DNA from: Polynucleobacter wuianus
GTDB lineage: Bacteria > Pseudomonadota > Gammaproteobacteria > Burkholderiales > Burkholderiaceae
Direction of reading: 5' to 3'
DNA length: 64,000 nt
Assembly: GCF_001659725.1 (NCBI RefSeq)
Contig: NZ_CP015922.1
Location: 248,001 to 312,000 of the forward strand
The position numbers were made by a program, and so were the translations under genes. Under the pieces are notes generated by a model. The model was not told where the DNA came from, ran no database searches, and worked only from the letters and a program-made list of their open reading frames with translations. Of this stretch, positions 26,074-34,836 are shown one piece after another; position 1 is the first letter of the stretch, and the number at the start of each line of letters is the position of its first letter.

Positions 26074-26805
26074 TTACTTAGTGGCAGCAAGAAGTTGTTG
26101 CGCATCTTTAGCAGCTTCAGTATCAGGATACTTTGCAACGATCTCGCTGAACGTCTTTTTGGCAGCCGCCTTATTGCCACTCTCAAGTTGAGAATTGCCT
26201 AAGGTCACCATTGCTGCAGGAACACGTGGATGATTTGGGTAGCGCTTAATCAGACTTTGGAGCTGGCTGATCGCACCAGCGCAATCTTTATTAGCGTACT
26301 TGCTGTTGCCGCTCCAGTAGAGCGCGAGTGGTAGGTAAGGGCTTTTAGGGTATTTGGCAGTGAAGGCAGCAAAACTATCTTCAGCCTTTTTCAAGTTGCC
26401 CGCCTGAAATGCTTTGAGCGCATCGTCGTAGGCTTTTTTCTCACCAGGCTGAACTGTGCCGCTCACCCCTTCAATGGTGATTGTGCGTGGTTCAAAATTG
26501 CCAAGGCGAGTATCTAAATCTTGGTAATAAGTCTTCTGGCTAGAAGAGATATCTTCCCCTTGCTTTTCAAGCTCTTCTACTTTTCCGCGAAGTTCTGCAT
26601 TCTCAGTTTTGAGTTTGTCGATTTGGCTTTGGAGCTCAAGTTGCGTAGTGGCTAAGGATTTGCGCAAGTCCAGAATGGCTTTGCGGGCTTCGTCGTCTGA
26701 GAATAATGCCCATGCGCTATTGGATGCGCCTAAGCAAATTAGTGCGGCACTTAAACAAAACGCTCGTGAGAGCGTTTGTTTAAAAGGGTGTGAAGAAATC
26801 TGCAT
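26074..26805 (-). CDS. cpoB: Cell division coordinator CpoB (YbgF)
   Basis: Periplasmic protein that links Tol-Pal with peptidoglycan synthesis during constriction. The 243 residues comprise a signal peptide of about 33 residues (ending near SNSAWA), a coiled-coil segment about 40-85 (LRKSLATTQLELQSQIDKL and following) and a C-terminal TPR domain of three repeats from about 125. The stop of pal abuts its start, so they are co-transcribed. Confidence 0.93.
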   Translation of the reverse strand: MQISSHPFKQTLSRAFCLSAALICLGASNSAWALFSDDEARKAILDLRKSLATTQLELQSQIDKLKTENAELRGKVEELEKQGEDISSSQKTYYQDLDTRLGNFEPRTITIEGVSGTVQPGEKKAYDDALKAFQAGNLKKAEDSFAAFTAKYPKSPYLPLALYWSGNSKYANKDCAGAISQLQSLIKRYPNHPRVPAAMVTLGNSQLESGNKAAAKKTFSEIVAKYPDTEAAKDAQQLLAATK

Positions 26806-27309
26806 TTAGTTCGTAATGTAAACAATGTCAGCACGACGATTTTCAGCCCAAGCTGATTCGGTGTCACCTTCAGCTTTTGGTTTTTCTTTACCAAAACTCA
26901 CCGCTTCCATTTGGTCATCAGAAACGCCCATCAAGTTCAATGATTTACGGACAGCATCTGAACGACGTTGACCTAAGGCCAAGTTGTATTCTGCGGTACC
27001 GCGATCATCGGTGTTGCCTTGAATAATGATCTTTTGTTTTGGATTTGCTTTTAAGTAGCTAGCGTGCGCAGACAGCATCTTTTGATATTTAGTCTGCACT
27101 GTGTACTCATCAAAGCCAAAGTAAACGCTCTTCTCAAAGAGTGGGCTCTTAGGATCGTTCCATGGTTGTGAGCCAAAGCTACCACTACCACCGCTTCCGT
27201 TAGCGCCGTCAGTGTCGTCTAACTTAACGCTTGAACAAGCCGCCATCAAAAATGCAGTAGCGCCAATCAGGGCAAACGTGGCTGCACGGCGTGCGATAGA
27301 AACTTTCAT
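26806..27309 (-). CDS. pal: Peptidoglycan-associated lipoprotein Pal
   Basis: A 167-residue outer-membrane lipoprotein that binds peptidoglycan and TolB. The lipobox LMAAC puts the lipidated Cys at residue 25; a Gly/Ser-rich linker follows, then the OmpA-C domain with VYFGFDEYTVQ, IQGNTDDRGTAEYNLALGQRR and the ENRRADI end. Conserved Asp and Arg of the diaminopimelate site (TDDRGTxEYN) are present. The gap to tolB holds a dyad element. Confidence 0.97.
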   Translation of the reverse strand: MKVSIARRAATFALIGATAFLMAACSSVKLDDTDGANGSGGSGSFGSQPWNDPKSPLFEKSVYFGFDEYTVQTKYQKMLSAHASYLKANPKQKIIIQGNTDDRGTAEYNLALGQRRSDAVRKSLNLMGVSDDQMEAVSFGKEKPKAEGDTESAWAENRRADIVYITN

Positions 27310-27359
27310 GATTTTCCTTTTCCTACAAATTCAGTAATGAAATTGATCTGTAAATCAGT

Positions 27360-27434
27360 GGGCATATAGCCAATAGCTAATATTATGCCCTCAAGAGCAT
27401 CAAAAATGCCTATTTCACCCTCAAAAAGGGTGTT
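27360..27434 (-). promoter_or_regulatory. Dyad symmetries between tolB and pal
   Basis: The 126-base tolB-pal gap has two inverted repeats. One is GGGCATA...TATGCCC at about 27360-27390, with nested TAGC/GCTA. The other is CACCCT-N5-AGGGTG at about 27416-27431, just past the tolB stop. Neither is followed by a T run on the minus strand, so they look more like attenuating or mRNA-stabilising hairpins than full terminators. Role inferred. Confidence 0.35.
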
Positions 27435-27435
27435 T

Positions 27436-28746
27436 TTAGTCCATGAAGGGACCCCAGGAAGGCTGACGTACATCAGATCCTGGAATGCTCAATACCTGCT
27501 TAGAGTTGCCATCTACCGAGACTGCTGCTAAGACGCGTTTGCCACCTACTTTCGTTGAGTAGAGAACATAGCGTCCATTTGCAGCAAAGGATGGGGATTC
27601 ATCACTAGTGCCATCGGTTAATGCTTGAGAGTCACCAGTAGCCAAATTTAGAATATAGAGGCGATAGGCACCACCAATATTGGCGATATAGGCTAAATAT
27701 TTTCCATCTGGAGAAATTCGGGGTGAGGTGACAAAACCTTGTTTAAAAGTAACGCGTTTTGCACCTTCAACTTGTTCACCCTCGGCACTCATGCGATAGA
27801 TTTGTGGATTGCCGCCACGATCACTCGTGAAATAAATATAGCGACCATCTGCAGAGTATTGTGGTTCGGTATCAATGGTGCTGCCTCGGGTCAAACGATG
27901 TAAACCAGTTCCGTCAGCATTGATACCGTAGATTTGAGTATTGCCGTCTTTTGAGAGTGAGACTGCTAACTTTCGACCATCAGGTGACCATGCTGGCGCA
28001 CTATTGTTTCCCTTTTGATTGGAAAGCGAAATTCGACGTCCGGTGGCGAGCTCATGAACATAGATGACTGGTTTGCGATCTTCGAAAGAAACGTACGCCA
28101 CTTTCTTGCCATCAGGCGACCATGATGGGGAGATGATAGGTTCTCCGCTATTCATAGCATTGCGAATATTTTGGCCGTCAGCATCAGAGATAACCAAGCG
28201 ATAGCGCTTACCATCCTTGATGACATAAGAGAGACGGGTAGAGAAGACGCCGCGTTCACCTAAAAGTTTGAAAATAATATCGTCTGCAATTTTGTGCGCT
28301 GCTGCGCGCAAATTATCCGCGCTCAAGTTGATATTTAAGCCGCCTAAGCTTTGTGATTTACGAACGTCAAAGAGTTTGTAACGAATTTCATATTGGTCAT
28401 TACCAGTTTGCATCACTGAGCCTACTACTAAAGCATCAGCCCCGCGCGCTGCCCAGGATTTGTAGTTTGGCGTACCATCGTCGCCCTCAACCGCATTACC
28501 GTTTTCAGTATTTTTGAAGTAACCGCTGCGCGCTAAGTCTTGACGAATGATTTCAGTAACGCTTGTGGGTAATTTGTTTTCATCTTTAAATCGCATGACA
28601 GCGATTGGATAAAGCGATTGACCAACACCAGTGATTTCAATATTCATTTGCGCGAATACTGGACTGACTACCCCAAGAGTTAAGGTAGTAATTACAATGC
28701 CTAAGAAACGTAATTTCAAAACTATTCTTTTGATCAACTGCAACAT
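27436..28746 (-). CDS. tolB: Tol-Pal system beta-propeller protein TolB
   Basis: Periplasmic partner of TolA and Pal. The 436-residue protein has a signal peptide (cleavage near SPVFAQ, about residue 33), an N-terminal domain (IAVMRFKDEN, ADALVVGSV) and a C-terminal six-bladed propeller made of repeats such as SPSWSPDGKKVAYVS, APAWSPDGRKLAVS and SPRISPDGKYLAYI. It lies 3 bases after tolA on the minus strand. Confidence 0.97.
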   Translation of the reverse strand: MLQLIKRIVLKLRFLGIVITTLTLGVVSPVFAQMNIEITGVGQSLYPIAVMRFKDENKLPTSVTEIIRQDLARSGYFKNTENGNAVEGDDGTPNYKSWAARGADALVVGSVMQTGNDQYEIRYKLFDVRKSQSLGGLNINLSADNLRAAAHKIADDIIFKLLGERGVFSTRLSYVIKDGKRYRLVISDADGQNIRNAMNSGEPIISPSWSPDGKKVAYVSFEDRKPVIYVHELATGRRISLSNQKGNNSAPAWSPDGRKLAVSLSKDGNTQIYGINADGTGLHRLTRGSTIDTEPQYSADGRYIYFTSDRGGNPQIYRMSAEGEQVEGAKRVTFKQGFVTSPRISPDGKYLAYIANIGGAYRLYILNLATGDSQALTDGTSDESPSFAANGRYVLYSTKVGGKRVLAAVSVDGNSKQVLSIPGSDVRQPSWGPFMD

Positions 28747-28749
28747 GCT

Positions 28750-29577
28750 TTAGTCCTTAGGTTTAAAGGTCAATTTGACTTCGCGTTGGGGAATTTTGCC
28801 ATTGTCATCTTTAGGCAGGCTTTCTGCACGAGAAAGGGCTAGAAGCACAGCTCGATCCCAGCCTGGATTACCACTGGAAGTTAAAACGCTCGTACTCAGA
28901 ATGACACCATCTGGCGCAAGGTTGACCTGAATGACCGCTGCAGGGTTGCCGCTGATAGATTCTGGATTGAAGACGATGAGGGGTTTGACCTTCTTAATGA
29001 CTTTGTCAGTCCAGCCTGGGGGCGCATTCCCACCGCCACCAACGCCACTACCGACTGTGCCTCCACTGCCACCCTCAGCGCCAGCAGCAGCTCTTAGCCG
29101 TGCCAATTGATCAGCACGAACTTTTTCCGCTGCTGCATTTGCTTTGGTTTCTGCAGGTGACTGTGCTTTAGGAGGCTCTGCTTTTTTAGGTTCTTCCTTC
29201 TTTGGCTTTTCTTTCTCTTTTGGTGGAGGAGGCTTCACTGCTTTAGGTGTTTCTACTTTTTTTAACTGCGCCTCTTTTTTGGGAGGCTCTTTTTCAACTT
29301 TCTTTTTCTTGACTGCAATATCCGCAGCCTCTTCTTTAACAACTGTTTTGAGTTCTGGCTCTGGTGGAGTCTCAACTTGAGGAGCAGAATCCCAGAGCTC
29401 AACTTCAACTCCAGATGGAGTGCTGTTATTCCAACTAATACCAATCACTAAAAATGCGAGCAAGCCTAAGTGAGCAATTAACGAAAAAGTAAATGCGCGT
29501 TTTGTGCTTTCCTCTTTGGTAAAGCGTCCTCTCTTAAATGGAGAAAGAGATGATTGAACAGTAGATGCGCTATTCAT
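28750..29577 (-). CDS. tolA: Cell envelope integrity protein TolA
   Basis: A 275-residue TonB-like energy transducer of the Tol-Pal system. It has a single N-terminal membrane helix (about residues 27-46, AFTFSLIAHLGLLAFLVIGI), a long Lys/Pro/Glu-rich region (about 70-150) spanning the periplasm, a Gly-rich hinge and a C-terminal domain with AAVIQVNLAPDGVI and GWDRAVLLALSRAESLP. The helical region is shorter than in E. coli TolA (421 residues), which is usual for betaproteobacteria. Confidence 0.95.
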   Translation of the reverse strand: MNSASTVQSSLSPFKRGRFTKEESTKRAFTFSLIAHLGLLAFLVIGISWNNSTPSGVEVELWDSAPQVETPPEPELKTVVKEEAADIAVKKKKVEKEPPKKEAQLKKVETPKAVKPPPPKEKEKPKKEEPKKAEPPKAQSPAETKANAAAEKVRADQLARLRAAAGAEGGSGGTVGSGVGGGGNAPPGWTDKVIKKVKPLIVFNPESISGNPAAVIQVNLAPDGVILSTSVLTSSGNPGWDRAVLLALSRAESLPKDDNGKIPQREVKLTFKPKD

Positions 29578-29602
29578 AGATGATCTGAGCGAGTCTTACG
29601 CC

Positions 29603-30022
29603 TTACTGACTCTTGACAGCAAGACCCACACGCTTGACGCCATTCTCTTTGAGTTTAGACATGACGTTCATCACAGTTTCATATTTGATAGATTTGTCTG
29701 CGGCAAGTACTACGGGTTGCTCAGCAGATTTCTCTGCTTGCGTTCTTGCAAAGGCGCCGAGCTCAAATTGGTTTAGGGTTTGGACGGGCTCGCCATCTTT
29801 ACGAACGATGACATTCTCGTTGGCGTCAATCGTTAGAAAGACGGGTGGTAAGGATTGCACCTTGGCGCCGCCAACGGTTGGTAGATTAACAACACCAGGA
29901 TTAACCATCGGTGCGGTGACCATGAAGATCACCAGCAACACCAACATGACATCGATGTAGGGAACGACGTTGATGTCGGCCATTGCCCGACGTTTTGATT
30001 TGCGCATTGTGGAGCCAGCCAT
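29603..30022 (-). CDS. tolR: Biopolymer transport protein TolR
   Basis: A 139-residue inner-membrane protein of the proton-driven TolQR motor. The single N-terminal span contains INVVPYIDVMLVLLVIFMV, including the conserved Asp of the proton path. The soluble domain has VVLAADKSIKYETVMNVM. It lies between tolQ and tolA. It is paralogous to ExbD at 37061. Confidence 0.97.
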   Translation of the reverse strand: MAGSTMRKSKRRAMADINVVPYIDVMLVLLVIFMVTAPMVNPGVVNLPTVGGAKVQSLPPVFLTIDANENVIVRKDGEPVQTLNQFELGAFARTQAEKSAEQPVVLAADKSIKYETVMNVMSKLKENGVKRVGLAVKSQ

Positions 30023-30033
30023 AAGGTTCTCGA

Positions 30034-30687
30034 TTAGCGCCCTGTTTGACGTTGCAAGATATTAGTGAACTCTTCAATGAAAGTTTCAAAGCGAATTGCA
30101 AGACGATCTACATCGGTTGCTGCGCGGTTGTAAGCAACTACTGCTGGGATCGCTGCAAACAAACCAATCGCAGTTGCAATCAGCGCTTCAGCAATACCAG
30201 GAGCAACTGCAGACAGCGTTGCATTTTGTACGTTCGCTAAACCGCGGAATGAATGCATGATTCCCCAGACAGTTCCAAAAAGACCGATGTATGGAGACAC
30301 CGATCCTACAGATGCCAGAAATGGCAGGTTTGCTTCAAGCGCATCCATTTCACGTTGGTAAGTTGCCTTCATTGCGCGACGGGCGGCATCGATTTCACGA
30401 ACTTTCATGAACTCTTGCATGCCTGCTTCAAAAATATGCTCTAGGACCGCATCGCTACGGGTATTACGCTGGGCTGACTCCAGCAGGGTATTGAGATCTC
30501 CGCCCGACCAAAAGTCGCGCTCAAAACGCTCCGTATCTTGTCTGACCCCCCTCAGAACAGCTGTTTTCTTGAAAATGATGGTCCAAGAGGCGATGGACAT
30601 CCCCAGTAATAACAACATTACCAACTGTACTAATAGGCTGGCATTGAGGACGAGGGAGAGGAATGAGAGGTCTTGTGTAGTAGCCAT
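30034..30687 (-). CDS. tolQ: Tol-Pal system protein TolQ
   Basis: A 217-residue three-span membrane protein of the TolQR motor (MotA/TolQ/ExbB family). It has the large cytoplasmic loop after span 1, then LASVGSVSPYIGLFGTVWGIM and IAEALIATAIGLFAAIPAVVAYN, which are the conserved ion-channel spans. First gene of the tolQRAB-pal-cpoB-queC operon; the usual ybgC thioesterase gene is absent upstream. Divergent from glyA. Confidence 0.97.
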   Translation of the reverse strand: MATTQDLSFLSLVLNASLLVQLVMLLLLGMSIASWTIIFKKTAVLRGVRQDTERFERDFWSGGDLNTLLESAQRNTRSDAVLEHIFEAGMQEFMKVREIDAARRAMKATYQREMDALEANLPFLASVGSVSPYIGLFGTVWGIMHSFRGLANVQNATLSAVAPGIAEALIATAIGLFAAIPAVVAYNRAATDVDRLAIRFETFIEEFTNILQRQTGR

Positions 30688-30763
30688 GGTGGATTTTGTA
30701 TGATGTAGGTTGATTTTACTAAGTTAATTAACTCAGCAATCCAACTTCTTCAGGATTTTTAAC

Positions 30764-32008
30764 ATGTTTGACCGTCAGAATACTTTAGCCAAAACCGATC
30801 CCCACTTGTGGGAAGCCATTCAGAATGAAAATAAGCGTCAAGAAGACCATATTGAGCTCATTGCCTCCGAGAACTATACCTCGCCAGCAGTCATGGAAGC
30901 CCAAGGCTCCCAATTGACCAATAAATATGCTGAGGGCTACCCTGGCAAGCGCTATTACGGTGGCTGTGAATTTGTGGACGTTGCTGAGCAGTTAGCGATT
31001 GATCGCGTGAAGACATTGTTCGGTGCAGAAGCAGCAAACGTACAGCCCCATTGCGGTGCATCTGCAAACCAAGCCGTTTTCTTGGCCTTCCTAAAACCGG
31101 GTGACACTTTTATGGGAATGAGTCTGGCTGAAGGTGGTCACTTGACTCACGGTATGGCATTGAACATGAGTGGTAAATGGTTCAATCCTATTGCTTACGG
31201 TTTAGATAAAAATGAAGAAATTGATTACGACCAAATGGAGCGTTTGGCTCGTGAGCACAAACCAAAATTGATTATTGCTGGTGCTTCTGCTTACTCAAAG
31301 AAAATTGATTTTGAGCGCATTGGTAAATTGGCAAAAGAAGTGGGGGCGATTTTCATGGTCGATATGGCTCACTATGCAGGCTTGGTTGCAGCTGGTGTTT
31401 ATCCAAATCCAGTGCCTCATGCAGACATCGTTACCTCCACTACACACAAGAGTTTGCGCGGTCCTCGTGGCGGCATTATCTTGATGAAGGCTGAGCACGA
31501 AAAGGTGATTAACTCTGCAGTCTTCCCAGGCCTACAGGGCGGTCCTTTGATGCACGTGATTGCTGCTAAAGCTGTGGCATTCAAAGAGGCGCAAGAATCA
31601 AGCTTTAAGGATTATCAAAAGCAAGTTGTCGCCAATGCAAAAGCTTTGGCAGAGATATTAATTTCCCGTGGTTTGCGCATTGTTTCTGGTGGAACAGATT
31701 CACATGTGATGTTGGTGGATCTGCGAGCAAAGAAAATGACTGGTAAAGAAGCTGAGCGCGTATTGGGTGAGGCACACATTACTTGCAACAAAAACGGCAT
31801 CCCAAATGATCCAGAAAAGCCAATGGTCACCAGTGGTATTCGTTTGGGTTCACCAGCTATGACAACGCGTGGTTTTAAAGAGGCGGAAGCGCGCCAAGTA
31901 GGCAATTTCATTGCGGATATTTTGGATAATCCAAATGATCCAGAAAATATTGCCAAGGTGCGCGCACAAGTTGCTGAATTAACTAAACGCTTCCCGGTTT
32001 ACGGGTAA
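30764..32008 (+). CDS. glyA: Serine hydroxymethyltransferase
   Basis: PLP enzyme that interconverts serine and glycine and charges tetrahydrofolate with a one-carbon unit. The 414-residue length is normal. ELIASENYTSPAVMEAQGS is near the N-terminus, and the PLP lysine is Lys229 in TSTTHKSLRGPRGG. The 76-base gap to the divergent tolQ contains the 12-base palindrome AGTTAATTAACT at 30722-30733; a regulatory role is only a guess. Followed by nrdR. Confidence 0.98.
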   Translation: MFDRQNTLAKTDPHLWEAIQNENKRQEDHIELIASENYTSPAVMEAQGSQLTNKYAEGYPGKRYYGGCEFVDVAEQLAIDRVKTLFGAEAANVQPHCGASANQAVFLAFLKPGDTFMGMSLAEGGHLTHGMALNMSGKWFNPIAYGLDKNEEIDYDQMERLAREHKPKLIIAGASAYSKKIDFERIGKLAKEVGAIFMVDMAHYAGLVAAGVYPNPVPHADIVTSTTHKSLRGPRGGIILMKAEHEKVINSAVFPGLQGGPLMHVIAAKAVAFKEAQESSFKDYQKQVVANAKALAEILISRGLRIVSGGTDSHVMLVDLRAKKMTGKEAERVLGEAHITCNKNGIPNDPEKPMVTSGIRLGSPAMTTRGFKEAEARQVGNFIADILDNPNDPENIAKVRAQVAELTKRFPVYG

Positions 32009-32033
32009 TCTCAGAAACGAAAAAGAGCTTACA

Positions 32034-32480
32034 TTGCGCTGCCCTTTTTGCCATAACGACGATACTCAGGTTCTCGATACCCGTGTATCAGATGAGGGTG
32101 ATACGATCCGCCGCCGCCGCCGTTGCGCTAAGTGCGATAAGCGTTTTACAACTTACGAGCGGGTTGAGTTGGCATTACCAGCAATTGTGAAAAAGAATGG
32201 CAGCCGCGTGGAATACAGCCACGACAAGCTAGCAAGCTCTATTAAGTTAGCCCTCAGAAAGCGTCCTGTGTCATCGGATTCTGTGGATGAATCGATTGCG
32301 CGTATCGAAGAAAAGTTGCTGAGTTTGGGTGAAAAAGAAATCCCGAGTGAGCGCGTAGGTGAGCTTGTCATGCGAGAACTCAAGCGTCTCGATAAAGTGG
32401 CGTATATTCGATTTGCTTCTGTTTATCGCAGCTTTGCAGACATTGAGTCTTTTGAAAGCGCTTTAAAAGAACTGAAGTGA
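32034..32480 (+). CDS. nrdR: Transcriptional repressor NrdR
   Basis: Represses ribonucleotide reductase genes in response to dATP/ATP. The 148-residue protein begins MRCPFC, with zinc-ribbon cysteines 3, 6, 31 and 34, and is followed by an ATP-cone domain (VKKNGSRVEYSHDKL, ALRKRPV). The start is TTG 32034, fixed by the position of the zinc ribbon. glyA-nrdR is a frequent proteobacterial pair. Confidence 0.97.
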   Translation: MRCPFCHNDDTQVLDTRVSDEGDTIRRRRRCAKCDKRFTTYERVELALPAIVKKNGSRVEYSHDKLASSIKLALRKRPVSSDSVDESIARIEEKLLSLGEKEIPSERVGELVMRELKRLDKVAYIRFASVYRSFADIESFESALKELK

Positions 32481-32565
32481 TGTTGACTCATGTTGCTTAA
32501 GTCACATAAATAACAAGACCTCCATTTTTGAATACTAAAGACTATTTGAGTTAAACGGTTTTGTG

Positions 32566-32588
32566 TATACTGTAACCAATTGATTACA
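32566..32588 (+). promoter_or_regulatory. Promoter -10 and operator of the HigBA-like module
   Basis: TATACT at 32566-32571 fits a -10 box. It overlaps the 18-base dyad TGTAACCAATTGATTACA at 32571-32588, whose two halves match except for one base pair. The toxin ATG is at 32597. Autorepression by the antitoxin at such a dyad is the usual arrangement for type II modules; here it is inferred. Confidence 0.55.
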
Positions 32589-32596
32589 ATTTACGC

Positions 32597-32893
32597 ATGT
32601 ATGAGATTAAAAAAACCGTTGAATTTGAGAATTGGTTTAACAGCATTCGGGATTCGTTAACTAAACGACGATTGGCTACAAGGTTGCGTAAGGTGGCCTT
32701 GGGAAATTTAGGGGATGTGAGTCCAATTGGAGCGAGGGTATGGGAAATGCGCGAACATTTTGGGCCCGGTTGGCGAATGTATTACATTGAACATTGCAAT
32801 GTCATTGTTGTGATGTTGGGTGGTGGCTGCAAAGCAACCCAGGCGGCAGATATCAAAGCAGCTAAAAAATTAGCACAATTCTTGGAGGATTAA
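32597..32893 (+). CDS. RelE/ParE superfamily toxin, HigB-like (HI1419 group)
   Basis: A 98-residue basic protein with the pattern of the Gp49-like/addiction-module killer family: FENWFNSIRDSLTKRRLATRLRKV, GARVWEMREHFGPGWRMYYIE and VVMLGGGCKATQAADI. In this group the toxin gene comes before the antitoxin gene, as here. Family members are usually mRNA interferases acting at the ribosome. The stop is directly before the antitoxin ATG. Confidence 0.88.
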   Translation: MYEIKKTVEFENWFNSIRDSLTKRRLATRLRKVALGNLGDVSPIGARVWEMREHFGPGWRMYYIEHCNVIVVMLGGGCKATQAADIKAAKKLAQFLED

Positions 32894-33196
32894 ATGACAA
32901 AGAAGAAAAAAATAAAAATTAGCGAGCTACCTAATTTTGATATTGTTGACTATCTAAAAACAGATAAAGATATTGCTCAATACCTTACGGTTGTACTTGA
33001 GGACGGCGATCCTGCTCTATTTGTAGCAGCTATAGGCGATATTGCTAGGGCTAAGGGAATGAGTGAAATTTCTAAAAAAAGCGGAGTCACTCGAGAATCG
33101 CTTTACAGAGCGTTAAAGGTTGAAGCCCGACCAAGATTTGAAACTGTTACTAAGGTAATTCATGCGCTTGGCATGAAATTAAGCGTGCATGCCTAA
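32894..33196 (+). CDS. Addiction module antidote protein, HigA/HI1420-like
   Basis: A 100-residue protein with DIVDYLKTDKDIAQYLTVVLEDGDPALFVAAIGDIARAKGMSE (key blocks), then a helix-turn-helix ISKKSGVTRESLYRALK, as in the HI1420 antitoxin family. It should neutralise the toxin encoded just before it and bind the dyad at 32571-32588. The 3' end is convergent with the gmd-like gene, with 7 bases between. Confidence 0.88.
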   Translation: MTKKKKIKISELPNFDIVDYLKTDKDIAQYLTVVLEDGDPALFVAAIGDIARAKGMSEISKKSGVTRESLYRALKVEARPRFETVTKVIHALGMKLSVHA

Positions 33197-33203
33197 GTAT
33201 TGA

Positions 33204-34169
33204 TCAGATTGCTTTTGCTTTTTCAGCGCACATCATCCTAATAACACCATCGATATCAGTAGGCTTATTCCACCCTAGAGCCTTAATCGCTTTCTCAGGA
33301 TTACCTACGCTAGAAACAATTTCATTGGGGCGGAAGAAGCTCGGTTCAATTTCCACATACTTTTGCCAATCTAAATCAAAGTATTCAAAGGACTTGGCTA
33401 CAAAGTATTTGAGTGATTCTTTCCTGCCAGTGGCAATTACAAAGTCATCTGGCTGATCCAATTGCATCATCAGCCACATCGCCTCAACATACTCTGGAGC
33501 CCAGCCCCAATCACGAGAAATATCTAAATTACCCAGTTGTAATTTATCAAGTTGCCCCGCCTTGATCTTGGCGGCACCCGCAATAATTTTTTGCGTAACA
33601 AAACGCTCGGGTCGCAATGGGGATTCGTGGTTAAACAGAATCCCAGTGCATGCGTAGAGTCCATAAGACTCACGGTAGCTATTGATGAGCCACTTAGCGG
33701 TGGACTTGGCTACTGCATAAGGGCTACGGGGGGCAAATGGTGTTTGTTCGTTAGCAGGTGTATCGCCTGTATCGCCAAAGCACTCACTTGAGCCGGCATT
33801 GTAAAAACGCACAGGCTTATTCAGTAGTCGAATAACTTCCAAAATATTAAGAGTGCCAATCGCAATGCTCTCAATAGCCTCAACAGGTTGATCGAATGAG
33901 AGTCCTACAGAGGTTTGGCCGGCGAGATTGTAGATCTCATCAGGCCCCGATTCTTGAATGGCATTAAAGACGCTTCTAAAGTCATTAATCGAAACGGAGA
34001 TTAATTTGACTTGCGAGCGAATTCCAAGGGCATTGAGATTATTGAAGGACGATGCCATCACATCACGTGATGAACCCGTTACTTCATACCCTTTAGATAA
34101 GAGATGCTTCGCTAAATAAGCACCGTCTTGCCCGGTAATCCCAATGATTAGGGCTTTTTTAGATGCCAA
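33204..34169 (-). CDS. GDP-mannose 4,6-dehydratase-like SDR enzyme
   Basis: A 321-residue extended SDR protein. GITGQDGAYLAKHLL is the GMD-type nucleotide site, SSECFG (about residues 125-130) corresponds to the catalytic T/S-x-E region, and SPYAVAK holds the YxxxK pair. It is shorter than the Gmd at 48549 (375 residues) and clearly divergent from it. No fcl or rmd is adjacent. It starts one base after the adk stop, so it is likely expressed with adk. It could be a second Gmd, or a related dehydratase/reductase for another 6-deoxy sugar. Confidence 0.75.
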   Translation of the reverse strand: MASKKALIIGITGQDGAYLAKHLLSKGYEVTGSSRDVMASSFNNLNALGIRSQVKLISVSINDFRSVFNAIQESGPDEIYNLAGQTSVGLSFDQPVEAIESIAIGTLNILEVIRLLNKPVRFYNAGSSECFGDTGDTPANEQTPFAPRSPYAVAKSTAKWLINSYRESYGLYACTGILFNHESPLRPERFVTQKIIAGAAKIKAGQLDKLQLGNLDISRDWGWAPEYVEAMWLMMQLDQPDDFVIATGRKESLKYFVAKSFEYFDLDWQKYVEIEPSFFRPNEIVSSVGNPEKAIKALGWNKPTDIDGVIRMMCAEKAKAI

Positions 34170-34170
34170 T

Positions 34171-34836
34171 TTACATTAGAACAGCAAAGATTGAAGTAGT
34201 AATGTCTTCGACACTGCCCGTACCACTCACCTTGCGATAGACGGGCGCTTTTACTTGATCGCTTGAGTTAGCTTGCGCTGCCCATGAGGAGTAATACTCC
34301 ACCAAAGGACGGGTTTGGTCATCATAGACTTGTAAGCGCTTGCGAACCGTTTCTTCTTTGTCGTCATCGCGCTGAATCAGTGGATCGCCTGTCAAATCAT
34401 CTTTACCTTCAACCTTGGGTGGGTTGTATTTAATATGGTAAGTGCGACCAGAAGCGGGGTGAACGCGACGTCCACCCATGCGATCAATAATCGCGTCGAA
34501 TGGAACATCAATTTCTAAAACATAATCAATTGGAACGCCAGCATCTTTCATCGCTTGCGCTTGAGGAATCGTTCTTGGGAAGCCATCAAACAAATAGCCT
34601 TTGCTGCAATCTGGTTGAGTCAGGCGATCTTTCACTAAGCCAATGATAATGTCATCGGAAACAAGGCCACCTGCATCCATAATTTTTTTAGCAGCAATGC
34701 CCAACTCTGTTCCAGCTTTGACAGCGGCGCGCAACATATCCCCTGTAGAGATTTGTGGAATGGCAAATTTCTCGCATATAAACTGAGCTTGTGTGCCTTT
34801 ACCAGCACCAGGTGCACCGAGCAGAATCAACCGCAT
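34171..34836 (-). CDS. adk: Adenylate kinase
   Basis: Interconverts ATP + AMP and 2 ADP. The 221-residue protein has the P-loop GAPGAGKGT (residues 7-15), FDGFPRT and DRMGGRRVHPASGRTYH in the LID domain, which lacks the four zinc cysteines, as in other proteobacteria. The frame is open nine codons upstream; the ATG at 34836 is chosen because MRLILLGAPG is the universal Adk start. Confidence 0.97.
   Translation of the reverse strand: MRLILLGAPGAGKGTQAQFICEKFAIPQISTGDMLRAAVKAGTELGIAAKKIMDAGGLVSDDIIIGLVKDRLTQPDCSKGYLFDGFPRTIPQAQAMKDAGVPIDYVLEIDVPFDAIIDRMGGRRVHPASGRTYHIKYNPPKVEGKDDLTGDPLIQRDDDKEETVRKRLQVYDDQTRPLVEYYSSWAAQANSSDQVKAPVYRKVSGTGSVEDITTSIFAVLM

Noticed and set aside
29144..29444. Frames on both strands within tolA
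   Set aside because: They arise from the low-complexity Lys/Pro/Glu-coding stretch of tolA and have no independent support.
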